Shown piece after piece: positions 1 to 5,485 of a stretch of DNA of 5,961 bases. The notes below the pieces were generated by a model that did no database searches, was not told where the DNA came from, and worked only from the letters and a program-made list of their open reading frames with translations. The stretch is taken from positions 1 to 5,961 of the forward strand of contig JAICYG010000157.1 of the NCBI GenBank assembly GCA_025934335.1, written 5' to 3'. The translations under genes were made by a program, and so were the position numbers. This DNA is from Thermoleophilia bacterium. GTDB taxonomy: Bacteria; Actinomycetota; Thermoleophilia; Gaiellales; Gaiellaceae. The stretch's first letter is position 1, and each line of letters starts with the position of its first letter.

Positions 1-287
1 CGGTCGCCCTCGATGCCGTCGACGTAGTAGAACCAGTCGCGCTGCGCGGTCAGCGACCCGTCGAGGCCGCCGATCGACTGGAGGTACCGCCCGCCGTAAC
101 GGGTCGTCACCTTCAGCTTCCGCTCCACGGTCTGGATCGCGTTCAGCCCCGCCGGCACGCTGCCGGAGAAGACGACGTGGGCGCCGCGGTCGCGCGTCAC
201 CCACAGCGTCGCCGTGCCGTGGCCGCGCTCGCTCCCGCCGCAGCCGGCGAGCGCGAGGGCGGCCAGGACGACGGCGAGGCGCTTCAC
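1..287 (-). CDS. DUF4430-like lipoprotein, putative corrinoid-binding surface protein (3' end outside window)
   Basis: The GTG start at 287-285 opens a frame that stays open to the window edge, giving 95 visible residues. It begins MKRLAVVLAALALAGCGGS, a short signal peptide with a textbook lipobox (LAGC, lipidated Cys16), so the mature protein should be anchored on the outer face of the cytoplasmic membrane. The later part has beta-strand character and contains GGRYLQSIGGL (about 65-75) and RDWFYYVDGIEGD (about 83-95). The aromatic WFYYVDG block is typical of DUF4430, the fold of the transcobalamin/intrinsic factor C-terminal domain. Its start overlaps the stop of the upstream DUF4430 gene by 4 bp (GTGA) and no Shine-Dalgarno precedes it, so translation is probably coupled to that gene. 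Both lie under the cobalamin riboswitch, so the inferred role is corrinoid capture at the cell surface. Family assignment is fairly secure from the motif; ligand binding is inferred. The C-terminus is not visible. Confidence 0.82.
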   Translation of the reverse strand, partial: MKRLAVVLAALALAGCGGSERGHGTATLWVTRDRGAHVVFSGSVPAGLNAIQTVERKLKVTTRYGGRYLQSIGGLDGSLTAQRDWFYYVDGIEGD

Positions 288-880
288 TTCACGGCGTTCG
301 AGCGCACGGCGCCCGTCGCGGTCGCGCGGACAAGGAGCCCGCGATGCTTGCCGGGGCAGAACGAGGCGCCACCCAGCGCGTCGGAGCTCCTCTTCGAGCC
401 GACGTGCCAGGTGACGCGGGCGAGCGTGGCGGCCTTGCCGTTGTCGTCGTACGCGGTCGCCGTGTAGCAGCCCTTCTTCGCCGCCGGCTGAACGCGCAGC
501 GTCGGTGGGCCGCCGGTCGGGCCGAACGTCGCGTAGTACCAGAGCACGCGGTCGCCGTCAGATAGCTGCACCTTGTCGGCGCCGACGGGGGGAGAGGCGT
601 CGTCGACCTTGAAGACCCAGCCGCTCGACGCGTCGCCGCCGTAGCGGCCGACCTGGTCGACGTAGCGGCCAAACGAGGCGGTGGTGACGTGGTAGTAGAG
701 CTCGCCGGCGAGCGACGCCTGCTCGAGCGCGTCGAGCGGGGTCGCCGCCGTCACCGTCACCTCGGTCGGGCCGAAGAGCGTGCGGGTCTTGCCTTCGACG
801 CGCACCTTCACGGTGGCGGCGAACGCCGTCGCCGGCAGGGCGAGGCAGAGGACGAGCAGCAGAGTGAGCCGTTTGGCCAC
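284..880 (-). CDS. Secreted DUF4430 (transcobalamin C-terminal-like) protein, riboswitch-controlled
   Basis: This encodes 198 residues. The N-terminus MAKRLTLLLVLCLALPATAFA is a Sec signal peptide with likely cleavage near residue 21; no lipobox Cys is present. Residues about 22-120 form a DUF4430-type domain: a beta-rich start, TPLDALEQASLAGELYY (47-63), GRYVDQVGRYGGDASSGW (71-88) leading into WVFKVDD (88-94), and DGDRVLWYYATFG (108-120). In this family such blocks form the small domain that resembles the cap domain of transcobalamin. Residues about 125-198 form a second small beta-rich region with two cysteines (C138, C175) that could form a disulfide after export. The GTG start at 880-878 is set by an AAGGAGG Shine-Dalgarno 4 nt upstream and by the signal peptide following directly. 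The gene is first downstream of a cobalamin riboswitch and overlaps the next DUF4430 gene by 4 bp. The inferred function is extracellular corrinoid binding or delivery to an uptake system outside the window. Confidence 0.88.
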   Translation of the reverse strand: MAKRLTLLLVLCLALPATAFAATVKVRVEGKTRTLFGPTEVTVTAATPLDALEQASLAGELYYHVTTASFGRYVDQVGRYGGDASSGWVFKVDDASPPVGADKVQLSDGDRVLWYYATFGPTGGPPTLRVQPAAKKGCYTATAYDDNGKAATLARVTWHVGSKRSSDALGGASFCPGKHRGLLVRATATGAVRSNAVK

Positions 881-915
881 GAATCCTCCTTCCGCGAGGG
901 GTTCGGGGTTCGTGG
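877..915 (-). promoter_or_regulatory. Candidate riboswitch expression platform: hairpin over RBS and start codon
   Basis: In the transcript, CCACGAACCC (from 915-906) can pair with GGAUUCGUGG (from 886-877), giving nine base pairs with one C-A mismatch and a 19-nt loop. The 3' arm contains the GUG start codon and the last GG of the Shine-Dalgarno; the loop contains the rest of the Shine-Dalgarno. The 5' arm begins inside the last two bases of the aptamer P1 stem (914-915), so the fold is physically linked to the aptamer. This fits a translational OFF switch that blocks ribosome access when cobalamin is bound. No U-tract or terminator is seen between aptamer and gene. Pairing is seen directly; the switching mechanism is inferred. 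Confidence 0.6.
885..891 (-). promoter_or_regulatory. Strong Shine-Dalgarno of the DUF4430 gene
   Basis: On the minus strand AAGGAGG sits 4 nt before the GTG start at 880-878. It is the only near-perfect ribosome-binding site visible in the window. It fixes the start of the 198-residue protein. Part of it (the last GG) falls in the hairpin arm at 877-886, so its access could be switched by the riboswitch. Confidence 0.85.
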
Positions 916-1057
916 GCGACCGGCAGGTCTTCTGACTCGGGGCTCCCCCTCCGCCGCCTTCCCGAGCCTCGGCTCAGTGGCGTCGTGGCGGAGGGCATCT
1001 CCCCTCACAGCGGCGGGACCGTCCCGGACTTGCACCGGGTTCCCTCACCGTTCGCCC
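914..1057 (-). ncRNA. Cobalamin (B12) riboswitch aptamer
   Basis: Read on the minus strand, the segment carries the conserved cobalamin-aptamer landmarks in order: GGUGAGGGAACCCGGUGCAA (1048-1029), AGUCCGGGACGGUCCCGCC (1030-1012) followed by GCUGUGA, then GCCACUG (981-975), GGGAAGGCGG (963-954), and the B12 box GAGUCAGAAGACCUGCC (938-922). A closing P1 stem is visible: GGGCGA (1057-1052) pairs perfectly with UCGCCC (919-914). The length, about 144 nt, suits a full aptamer with peripheral arms. It ends 33 nt upstream of the DUF4430 gene start. Such elements bind adenosyl- or methylcobalamin and usually shut down B12 uptake or synthesis genes when the cofactor is plentiful. The exact ligand class cannot be told by eye. 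Confidence 0.96.
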
Positions 1058-1072
1058 TTGTGTGTGGCGATG

Positions 1073-1078
1073 ACTATA
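1073..1078 (-). promoter_or_regulatory. Probable -10 element of the riboswitch/DUF4430 transcript
   Basis: On the minus strand TATAGT (1078-1073) matches the sigma-70-type TATAAT consensus at five of six positions. A start about 7 nt downstream would fall near 1064-1066, only a few bases before the riboswitch P1 stem, which is where the leader should begin. No convincing TTGACA-like -35 is visible at 16-19 bp spacing, so this is called from the -10 and its position alone. Confidence 0.55.
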
Positions 1079-1080
1079 GC
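1075..1080 (+). promoter_or_regulatory. Possible -10 element for the divergent small gene (leaderless)
   Basis: TATAGC on the plus strand lies 8 bases before the GTG start at 1089, so a transcript would start at or next to the start codon. There is no usable Shine-Dalgarno: GAGG at 1084-1087 is only 1 nt from GTG. Leaderless translation, common in actinobacteria, would explain this. The element overlaps the minus-strand TATAGT because CTATAG (1074-1079) is a palindrome. The final base departs from consensus and no -35 is evident. Confidence 0.35.
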
Positions 1081-1088
1081 CTTGAGGC

Positions 1089-1310
1089 GTGGAGCACGGA
1101 GAAGTCGCCGACCGCCGGCTCGAGGCGCTGCTCGAGCGGCTCGACCGGGTGGTCGAGGAGCTCGCCCGGCTGAACGCGCGGGAGGAGCGGCGCGAGGAGC
1201 TGACGGTGATCGCCCACGAGCTGCGCAACCTGAACGAGTCGCTGCAGGCGATCACGTACGCCGCTCTCGGCACGCAGGGCCCCCAGGTCCGCCGCCGCCG
1301 AGCCGGCTGA
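1089..1310 (+). CDS. Small charged coiled-coil protein, unknown function
   Basis: This is a 73-residue frame from GTG to TGA. I do not recognise a family. Almost the whole chain is predicted helical and heptad-like: RRLEALLERLDRVVEELARL (9-28), a very charged stretch AREERREEL (30-38), then VIAHELRNLNESLQAITYAA (40-59) and a basic tail ending RRRRAG. No membrane segment or signal peptide is present, so it is probably cytoplasmic and oligomeric. Coding support comes from strong G/C bias at third codon positions and a sensible protein; the frames on the opposite strand here are arginine/serine-rich nonsense. An in-frame stop at 1083-1085 makes GTG1089 the most upstream start possible. It is divergent from the riboswitch unit and convergent with the propeller operon, so it is a single-gene unit. 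The tail after residue 60 is less certain in structure. Confidence 0.62.
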   Translation: MEHGEVADRRLEALLERLDRVVEELARLNAREERREELTVIAHELRNLNESLQAITYAALGTQGPQVRRRRAG

Positions 1311-1342
1311 GCGCGCCCTCCCTTCCGACACAAAGCTGTGCG

Positions 1343-1389
1343 CGTTTCGTGGTGGTGGCAGCCACCGTGCAGTGCGCGCTACACGAACG
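1343..1389. terminator. Weak inverted repeats in the convergent intergenic gap
   Basis: The 126-bp gap between the stops at 1310 and 1437 contains GGTGGC-A-GCCACC (1354-1366), a short perfect inverted repeat. It is enclosed by CGTTTCGTG (1343-1351) and CACGAACG (1382-1389), which pair with one bulged base. No run of U follows on either strand. A bidirectional terminator is expected between convergent genes and this is the best candidate, but the stems are short and the call is tentative. I see no gene in the gap. Confidence 0.25.
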
Positions 1390-1436
1390 ACACGGCCGGA
1401 GGGGCACGGCTGACTGCGGCCGCCGGCTCCGACGCG

Positions 1437-2822
1437 TCACGGACGGCGGTAGATGTCGAAGAAACCGCTCGTGGCGTGCTCGTTCGCGTCGCCTTCGGCG
1501 ACCGCGACGCGGCCGTCGGCGACGATCGGGCTCTGCCAGTGCACGGTGCCGGACGGGAGCGAGGCGAGCCGGCGGCCGCTCGTCGCGACGTAGACGCTGA
1601 CCGAGCCGCTGCCGGCGACGTAGAGCAGGCTCCCGGCCACCACCGGCGAGGTGCCGCCGGTGCCGTTCGACCAGACGACGTGCAGCCGGCGGCCGCGCAG
1701 GAGGAGCGCCTCCGTGCCGCCGCTCGTCGAGACGAACACCCACTTGCCGCGCCAGACCGCGGGCGCGCTGAACATGTCGACGCTGCCCGGCACCGGAAGC
1801 GTCTGCAGCTCACCGCCGGTGCGCGGGGTCGGGCCGGGCAGGCGGCGCAGGTCGAGCAGACGCAGCTTCCCGTCCTTCCCGCCCTGCACCGCAAGTCCGC
1901 CGGCGAGCAGGCCGGGGCTCGTCGAGCCGAGATCGAGGTCGCTGTCGTTCAGGTGCTGGTGGTCCGTCGGCGTCCAGTGCCGCAGCAGACGCGAGGCGTC
2001 GGGCGCGAGAACGAGCAGCGAGTCGCCCCAATCGGTGCGCCCGTCGAAGGGCGCGTTGCCCGTGGCGACGACGAGATTCCCCGTCGCTGGATCGACCGCC
2101 GCTCCGTTCCGCGACCAGATCGCCGAGTCGCTCGAGGCGCACGTCCTCGGGACGATCAGCCGGTGCCGGTCGGAGCAGAGCGAGTTCCACACGTGCGCGA
2201 TCCGCCCCGTCCGCTCGCTCATCGTCACCACGTGCCCCTGGTACGGCGGCGCGTCGCCGATGTAGCCGCCGGTCGTCGCGATCACGCGACCGCCCGAGAC
2301 ATTGAGCGACGACGTGATCTTCTCGTGCGTCGGGTCGAGCGTGATCCGGGTCGTCCAGAGCACGTGTCCGTCGGAGAGGCGCAGCTTCCGGATGCGACCG
2401 TCCGGCGCAGCCGCGTACACGGCACTCCGATCGCTCGCGAGCGCGGGCGTGGCGTTCGTGATCTGTGCCGTCCCCGCGAGGCGCGAGTAGGCCGGCGGCG
2501 TGAACCGCCAGAGCACCCGCCCGGTGCTCGCGTCGAGCGCCTCCGTGCGGCCGTACGTGGTCGTCACCACGAACGCATCGCGCCCACGCACGCCGCCGGC
2601 CACATAGATCGGCGAGGAGTCGACGGTGCCGTCGAGCCGGACGCGCACACGCCGCAGGCGCGTCACGTTCTGCACCGTGATCGTCCCGTCGGGCGACGCG
2701 TTGTGGCGCGCGGTGTCGTACCCGAACACCGGCCAGTCGCGATTCGACGAGGTTCCGGCCCCCGAGGCGCTGGCGACGGTCACCAGCATCGCCGCGGCGA
2801 ACACGAGCCCGAGGCACTTCAC
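1437..2822 (-). CDS. Exported PQQ-repeat (BamB/alcohol dehydrogenase-like) beta-propeller protein
   Basis: This encodes 461 residues, with GTG start at 2822-2820. MKCLGLVFAAAMLVTVASASGAG is a signal peptide, with cleavage likely after about residue 20. The mature part opens with RDWPVFGYDTARHNAS (28-43), the usual entry of actinobacterial PQQ-binding-like propellers. Repeats with the blade signature follow: ALDASTGRVLWRF (95-107), KLRLSDGHVLWTT (146-158), MSERTGRIAHVW (201-212), AAVDPATGNLVVATGN (241-256), GKDGKLRLLD (315-324) and further blades to about 445. C216 and C228 could form a disulfide. The protein is shorter than quinoprotein alcohol dehydrogenases (about 550-600 residues), and no adjacent-cysteine pair is present, so enzymatic use of PQQ is doubtful; a scaffold or binding role is equally likely. 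The start overlaps the upstream dehydrogenase-like gene by 4 bp (GTGA) without a Shine-Dalgarno, indicating coupled translation as last gene of the operon. The longer open frame upstream of the GTG lies within the neighbouring gene and is not coding. Confidence 0.88.
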   Translation of the reverse strand: MKCLGLVFAAAMLVTVASASGAGTSSNRDWPVFGYDTARHNASPDGTITVQNVTRLRRVRVRLDGTVDSSPIYVAGGVRGRDAFVVTTTYGRTEALDASTGRVLWRFTPPAYSRLAGTAQITNATPALASDRSAVYAAAPDGRIRKLRLSDGHVLWTTRITLDPTHEKITSSLNVSGGRVIATTGGYIGDAPPYQGHVVTMSERTGRIAHVWNSLCSDRHRLIVPRTCASSDSAIWSRNGAAVDPATGNLVVATGNAPFDGRTDWGDSLLVLAPDASRLLRHWTPTDHQHLNDSDLDLGSTSPGLLAGGLAVQGGKDGKLRLLDLRRLPGPTPRTGGELQTLPVPGSVDMFSAPAVWRGKWVFVSTSGGTEALLLRGRRLHVVWSNGTGGTSPVVAGSLLYVAGSGSVSVYVATSGRRLASLPSGTVHWQSPIVADGRVAVAEGDANEHATSGFFDIYRRP

Positions 2823-3895
2823 GAGGCGAGCCGGTAGAGGCTGCCCGAGTCGAGCGACATCAGGTAGAGCTCGCCGCCGGAGTCTTCCCCGAACGACGAC
2901 AACCCGCCCACCGTGAACGGCTCGCGCCGGACCCCGGTCGCCTTCCCACGCACGATTTTCAGGCTCCAGACGGTGCCCGAGCAGTAGTCGCCGTAGAAGT
3001 AGCGGCCGACTGCCGACGGGACCTCCTTCCCGCGGTACACGTAGCCGCCGGTGACGGAGCAGCCCTGCGAGTGCGGGTACTCGGCGACCGGCGCACGGTA
3101 CGTGCCGCGCCCGAGCAGGGATGTGGACGAGTCGTAGACGTGGCGACCCTCGAAGCGGTTCCAGCCGAAGTTCGAGATCGTGCGCGCGCCGCGCGGGACG
3201 TAGTCGATCTCTTCCCACGCGCTCTGCCCGACGTCGCCGATGTAGAGGTCGCCGTTCGCACGGTCGAAGCTGAACCGCCAGGGGTTGCGAAGCCCGTACG
3301 CCACGAGCTGCCAGCGCGGGGTTGCCGCGTTCACGTTCAGGCGCATGATCTTCGCGAACGGCTTCGCGAGGCTCTGGCCGTTGCGCTGCGGATCGCCGCC
3401 ACCGCCGCCGTCGCCGTTGCCCCAGTACAGGAGGCCGTCCGGCCCGAACTGCAGCTGCCCGCCGTTGTGGTTCGGCGCGAAGTCCTTGACGAGGAGCAGC
3501 TGCTTCGCCGACGACGGAATCGCCTTCGTCCCGTCGGAGCGATACTGGACGACGCGCGTGTCGCCGTTCCGGTCGGTGTAGTCGACGTAGAAGCGACGCG
3601 AGCGCGCGTAGTCGGGGGCGAACGCGACCGAGAGCAGCCCCTGCTCGCCGCCGCTCAGCACCCGCGGACGGATCTCGAGAAACGGCGTCGAGCGGGTCCG
3701 TCCGCCCGAGAGCACGCGGATGACGCCTGCCTGCTCGACCACGTAGAGGTTGCCCGGCTCGCCCGGCGCCGCCGTCGCGTACACCGGCGAGGAGAACGTC
3801 GCCACGCGCACCAGCCGGAGCGCGTCGGGGCGCGCCGACGCGCAGGCGGCCGCCACGAGTGCCGCCACTGCAGCGACGAGCGCGGCCGGCTTCAC
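2819..3895 (-). CDS. Exported glucose/sorbosone dehydrogenase-family (GSDH, YliI-like) six-bladed propeller
   Basis: This encodes 358 residues. MKPAALVAAVAALVAAACASA is a signal peptide; AAAC fits a permissive lipobox with Cys18, so it may be a lipoprotein. The mature domain follows the soluble aldose sugar dehydrogenase pattern: SPVYATAAPGEPGNLYVVEQ (36-55), GGEQGLLSVAFAPDY (82-96), PNHNGGQLQFGPDGLLYWG (141-159) with the likely catalytic His143, GDGGGGGDPQRNGQ (161-174), YGLRNPWRFSFD (200-211), GDLYIGDVGQSAWEEI (215-230) and NFGWNRFEG (242-250), then CSVTGGYVYRG (279-289). These motifs carry the PQQ- and calcium-binding residues in characterised members, which oxidise aldoses using PQQ. Length and motif set look complete and no key motif is missing. 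The substrate is not predictable and many homologues are uncharacterised. GTG at 3895-3893 overlaps the upstream stop by 4 bp and places the signal peptide exactly at the start; no Shine-Dalgarno is seen. Much longer versions of this frame reaching upstream are a GC artefact. Confidence 0.9.
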   Translation of the reverse strand: MKPAALVAAVAALVAAACASARPDALRLVRVATFSSPVYATAAPGEPGNLYVVEQAGVIRVLSGGRTRSTPFLEIRPRVLSGGEQGLLSVAFAPDYARSRRFYVDYTDRNGDTRVVQYRSDGTKAIPSSAKQLLLVKDFAPNHNGGQLQFGPDGLLYWGNGDGGGGGDPQRNGQSLAKPFAKIMRLNVNAATPRWQLVAYGLRNPWRFSFDRANGDLYIGDVGQSAWEEIDYVPRGARTISNFGWNRFEGRHVYDSSTSLLGRGTYRAPVAEYPHSQGCSVTGGYVYRGKEVPSAVGRYFYGDYCSGTVWSLKIVRGKATGVRREPFTVGGLSSFGEDSGGELYLMSLDSGSLYRLAS

Positions 3896-5463
3896 TGCGC
3901 CGTCAGGTCGGGTGTGCGCACCCACGGCCCGGGCGGCGTCAACAGCGACTCCGCCTGCAGATACGCGAGGCCGGCGAGCGGGAGGTCGCCCCAGCGCTCG
4001 AAGCAGAAGTAGCGCCGGCGCCAGTGGGGGAAGAACTTGCGGTTGAAGCTGTGGAGCCGCTCGACCTGGAAGAGCCGGTCGGCCTTCAGGAGCAGCCAGC
4101 GGAACGTACGCGCGAAGCTGCCCACGTCGTCGCCGGAGCGGAGGAAGTCGGCGAAGACGGCGAAGTTGAGGGAGACCTCCGTGACCGCGTGCTCGCGCGC
4201 CCAGGCGACCGTCTCGGTGATCAGGAACTCCATCAGCCCGTTCGGCGTGTCGGGCCGGCGTCGCATCGACGCGAGCGAGTAGCCCTCGCTCGCCGGCGAC
4301 GGCACGAGCTGCAGGAACCCGCCGACCCGCCCGTCCGGCCCGAGCGCGACGGCGAGCACCGTGTCGGGATAGCGGAAGAGCGCGTCCATCGCCATCGTGA
4401 AGCCCCGCTCCGGCCAGTTCCCGCGCCACTCCTTCGAGACGGAGCGGAGTTCGGCCCGAAGCATGTCGTCGGCCGCCGCCGCCGTCAGGACGCGGACGGA
4501 GTAGCCGCCCTTCTCGAGCCGCGACACCGACTGGCGCACCTTGCGGATCGCGCGGCCCTCGAGCGTGAAGGTGGACGGACGAACGACCGCCTCGTCGCCG
4601 AGGTACATCGACTTGAAGCCGATCGCCGCGTAGTCGGCAAGCGCGTCGAGCGAGGCGCCGGCGATCGCAACGCGCCAGCCCTTCGCATGCGCAACTCGCA
4701 CGAACTCGCGCATGAGCTCTTCCCGCTCGTCGGGCGCGCCGATCGGATCGCCGGCCACGAGCGCCGTGCCGCCGAGGACGCGATAGGCGAGGAACGAGCG
4801 GCCGCTGGGCGAGAAGAAGTAGCTCTTGTCGCGCCGCAGCGCGAAGTAGCAGAGGCTGTCGCGGCCGTGCTCGTGCACGAGCTCGGCGGCGCGTTCGCGG
4901 TCGGCGTCGACGGGCGGCGTCATCGCGTGCGGCCGGAGCCAGAGCCAGAGCGCCCGGAACCCGAGCGCACCGACGAGGAGCGCCAGCGCCACCTCGATCC
5001 GCCGCGAGTACGCATCGGTGTCGTAAACGCCGATGAGCAGGAACGGGACGGCGAGAGAGAGCGCGACGGCGACCTGCAGCAGCGGCACGACCGTGGCCGG
5101 GTCGCCGGGGGCGACGAAGTGTCGGCGGCCGCGAAGGAGCGCGACGAGCAGCACGACGTGGAACGCGGCTTCCTCGACGTCGAGCCCCTTCGCGAGGTGC
5201 GCGACGGCGGAGGCGACGACGACGGCGACGGCGAGCAGCCACGCCCGCGCTTTCCGCCGCGCCAGGCCGCGCGAGAGGAAGATCATCCCGAGCCCGAGCG
5301 CGAGCGCCACGGTCCGCGCGGCCTCGGGCACGCCGGGCGGCAGCACGCTGCGGACGAGTTCGGCGCGGTTTGCGAGCTCGGGTGTCAGCGCCGAGACGAT
5401 CGAGATCACGCCGGCGAGGGCGGCGGCCCACGCCAGCACGACTGGGGTGGCCGGACGGCGCAC
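3892..5463 (-). CDS. Membrane protein with DUF2156 / LPG-synthase C domain (MprF/LysX-like)
   Basis: This encodes 523 residues. The first about 178 residues hold roughly six hydrophobic segments (near 8-25, 49-65, 74-90, 98-110, 125-146, 157-176). Residues about 180-500 form the cytosolic GNAT-like domain of phosphatidylglycerol aminoacyltransferases: DSLCYFALRRDKSYFFSPSG (202-221), TALVAGDPIG (233-242), IRKVRQSVSRLEKGGYSVRV (306-325), SKEWRGN (343-349), GFLQLVPS (382-389), NGLMEFLI (408-415), EVSLNFAVF (429-437) and ERLHSFNRKFFPHWRRRYFC (468-487). Characterised relatives transfer Lys or Ala from aminoacyl-tRNA to phosphatidylglycerol, making the membrane less negative. The protein is much shorter than full MprF (about 840 residues), lacking the eight-helix flippase half, and has no lysyl-tRNA synthetase fusion as in LysX. 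The donor amino acid is unknown. The GTG start at 5463 lies 22 bp after the TrkA-like stop; the site before it (UAGGG) is weak. The next gene overlaps its stop by 4 bp. Confidence 0.88.
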   Translation of the reverse strand: MRRPATPVVLAWAAALAGVISIVSALTPELANRAELVRSVLPPGVPEAARTVALALGLGMIFLSRGLARRKARAWLLAVAVVVASAVAHLAKGLDVEEAAFHVVLLVALLRGRRHFVAPGDPATVVPLLQVAVALSLAVPFLLIGVYDTDAYSRRIEVALALLVGALGFRALWLWLRPHAMTPPVDADRERAAELVHEHGRDSLCYFALRRDKSYFFSPSGRSFLAYRVLGGTALVAGDPIGAPDEREELMREFVRVAHAKGWRVAIAGASLDALADYAAIGFKSMYLGDEAVVRPSTFTLEGRAIRKVRQSVSRLEKGGYSVRVLTAAAADDMLRAELRSVSKEWRGNWPERGFTMAMDALFRYPDTVLAVALGPDGRVGGFLQLVPSPASEGYSLASMRRRPDTPNGLMEFLITETVAWAREHAVTEVSLNFAVFADFLRSGDDVGSFARTFRWLLLKADRLFQVERLHSFNRKFFPHWRRRYFCFERWGDLPLAGLAYLQAESLLTPPGPWVRTPDLTAQ

Positions 5464-5485
5464 GCCCTACAAGGTAGCCGGGGCT

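Noticed and set aside
177..467. Plus-strand short frame of 96 codons
   Set aside because: It is antisense to both DUF4430 genes, with low-complexity Ala/Arg content and no ribosome-binding site.
1416..1423. GCGGCCGC palindrome near the end of the propeller operon
   Set aside because: An 8-bp GC palindrome is expected by chance in DNA this GC-rich; no longer stem or partner site is present.
689..1600. Plus-strand frame of 303 codons crossing the riboswitch
   Set aside because: It runs antisense through the DUF4430 start and the riboswitch and then into the small coiled-coil gene in another frame; there is no plausible protein pattern.
1338..2837. Long plus-strand open frame of 499 codons
   Set aside because: It is antisense to the PQQ-repeat propeller gene. 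Its product is rich in Arg, Ala and Pro with no domain pattern, as expected from a mirrored GC-rich gene.
3395..3420. CCGCCACCGCC microsatellite-like stretch
   Set aside because: It encodes the glycine-rich GDGGGGGDP loop that is a normal conserved feature of the GSDH family.
5205..5240. GACGAC/GGCGAC repeat-like stretch
   Set aside because: It encodes an Ala/Val-rich membrane segment of the DUF2156 protein in frame; the repetition follows from GCC/GTC codon choice, not a tandem repeat element.
2819..5431. 870-codon minus-strand frame suggesting a fusion of an upstream region to the GSDH protein
   Set aside because: The upstream 500 residues are Arg/Ala-rich out-of-frame reading of the DUF2156 gene. 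A signal peptide starts at GTG 3895, so the real gene begins there.
5464..5485. Possible terminator or promoter in the 22-bp gap between the TrkA-like and DUF2156 genes
   Set aside because: Only a 4-bp CTAC/GTAG stem is present, with no -10 or -35; the spacing suits a continuous operon.
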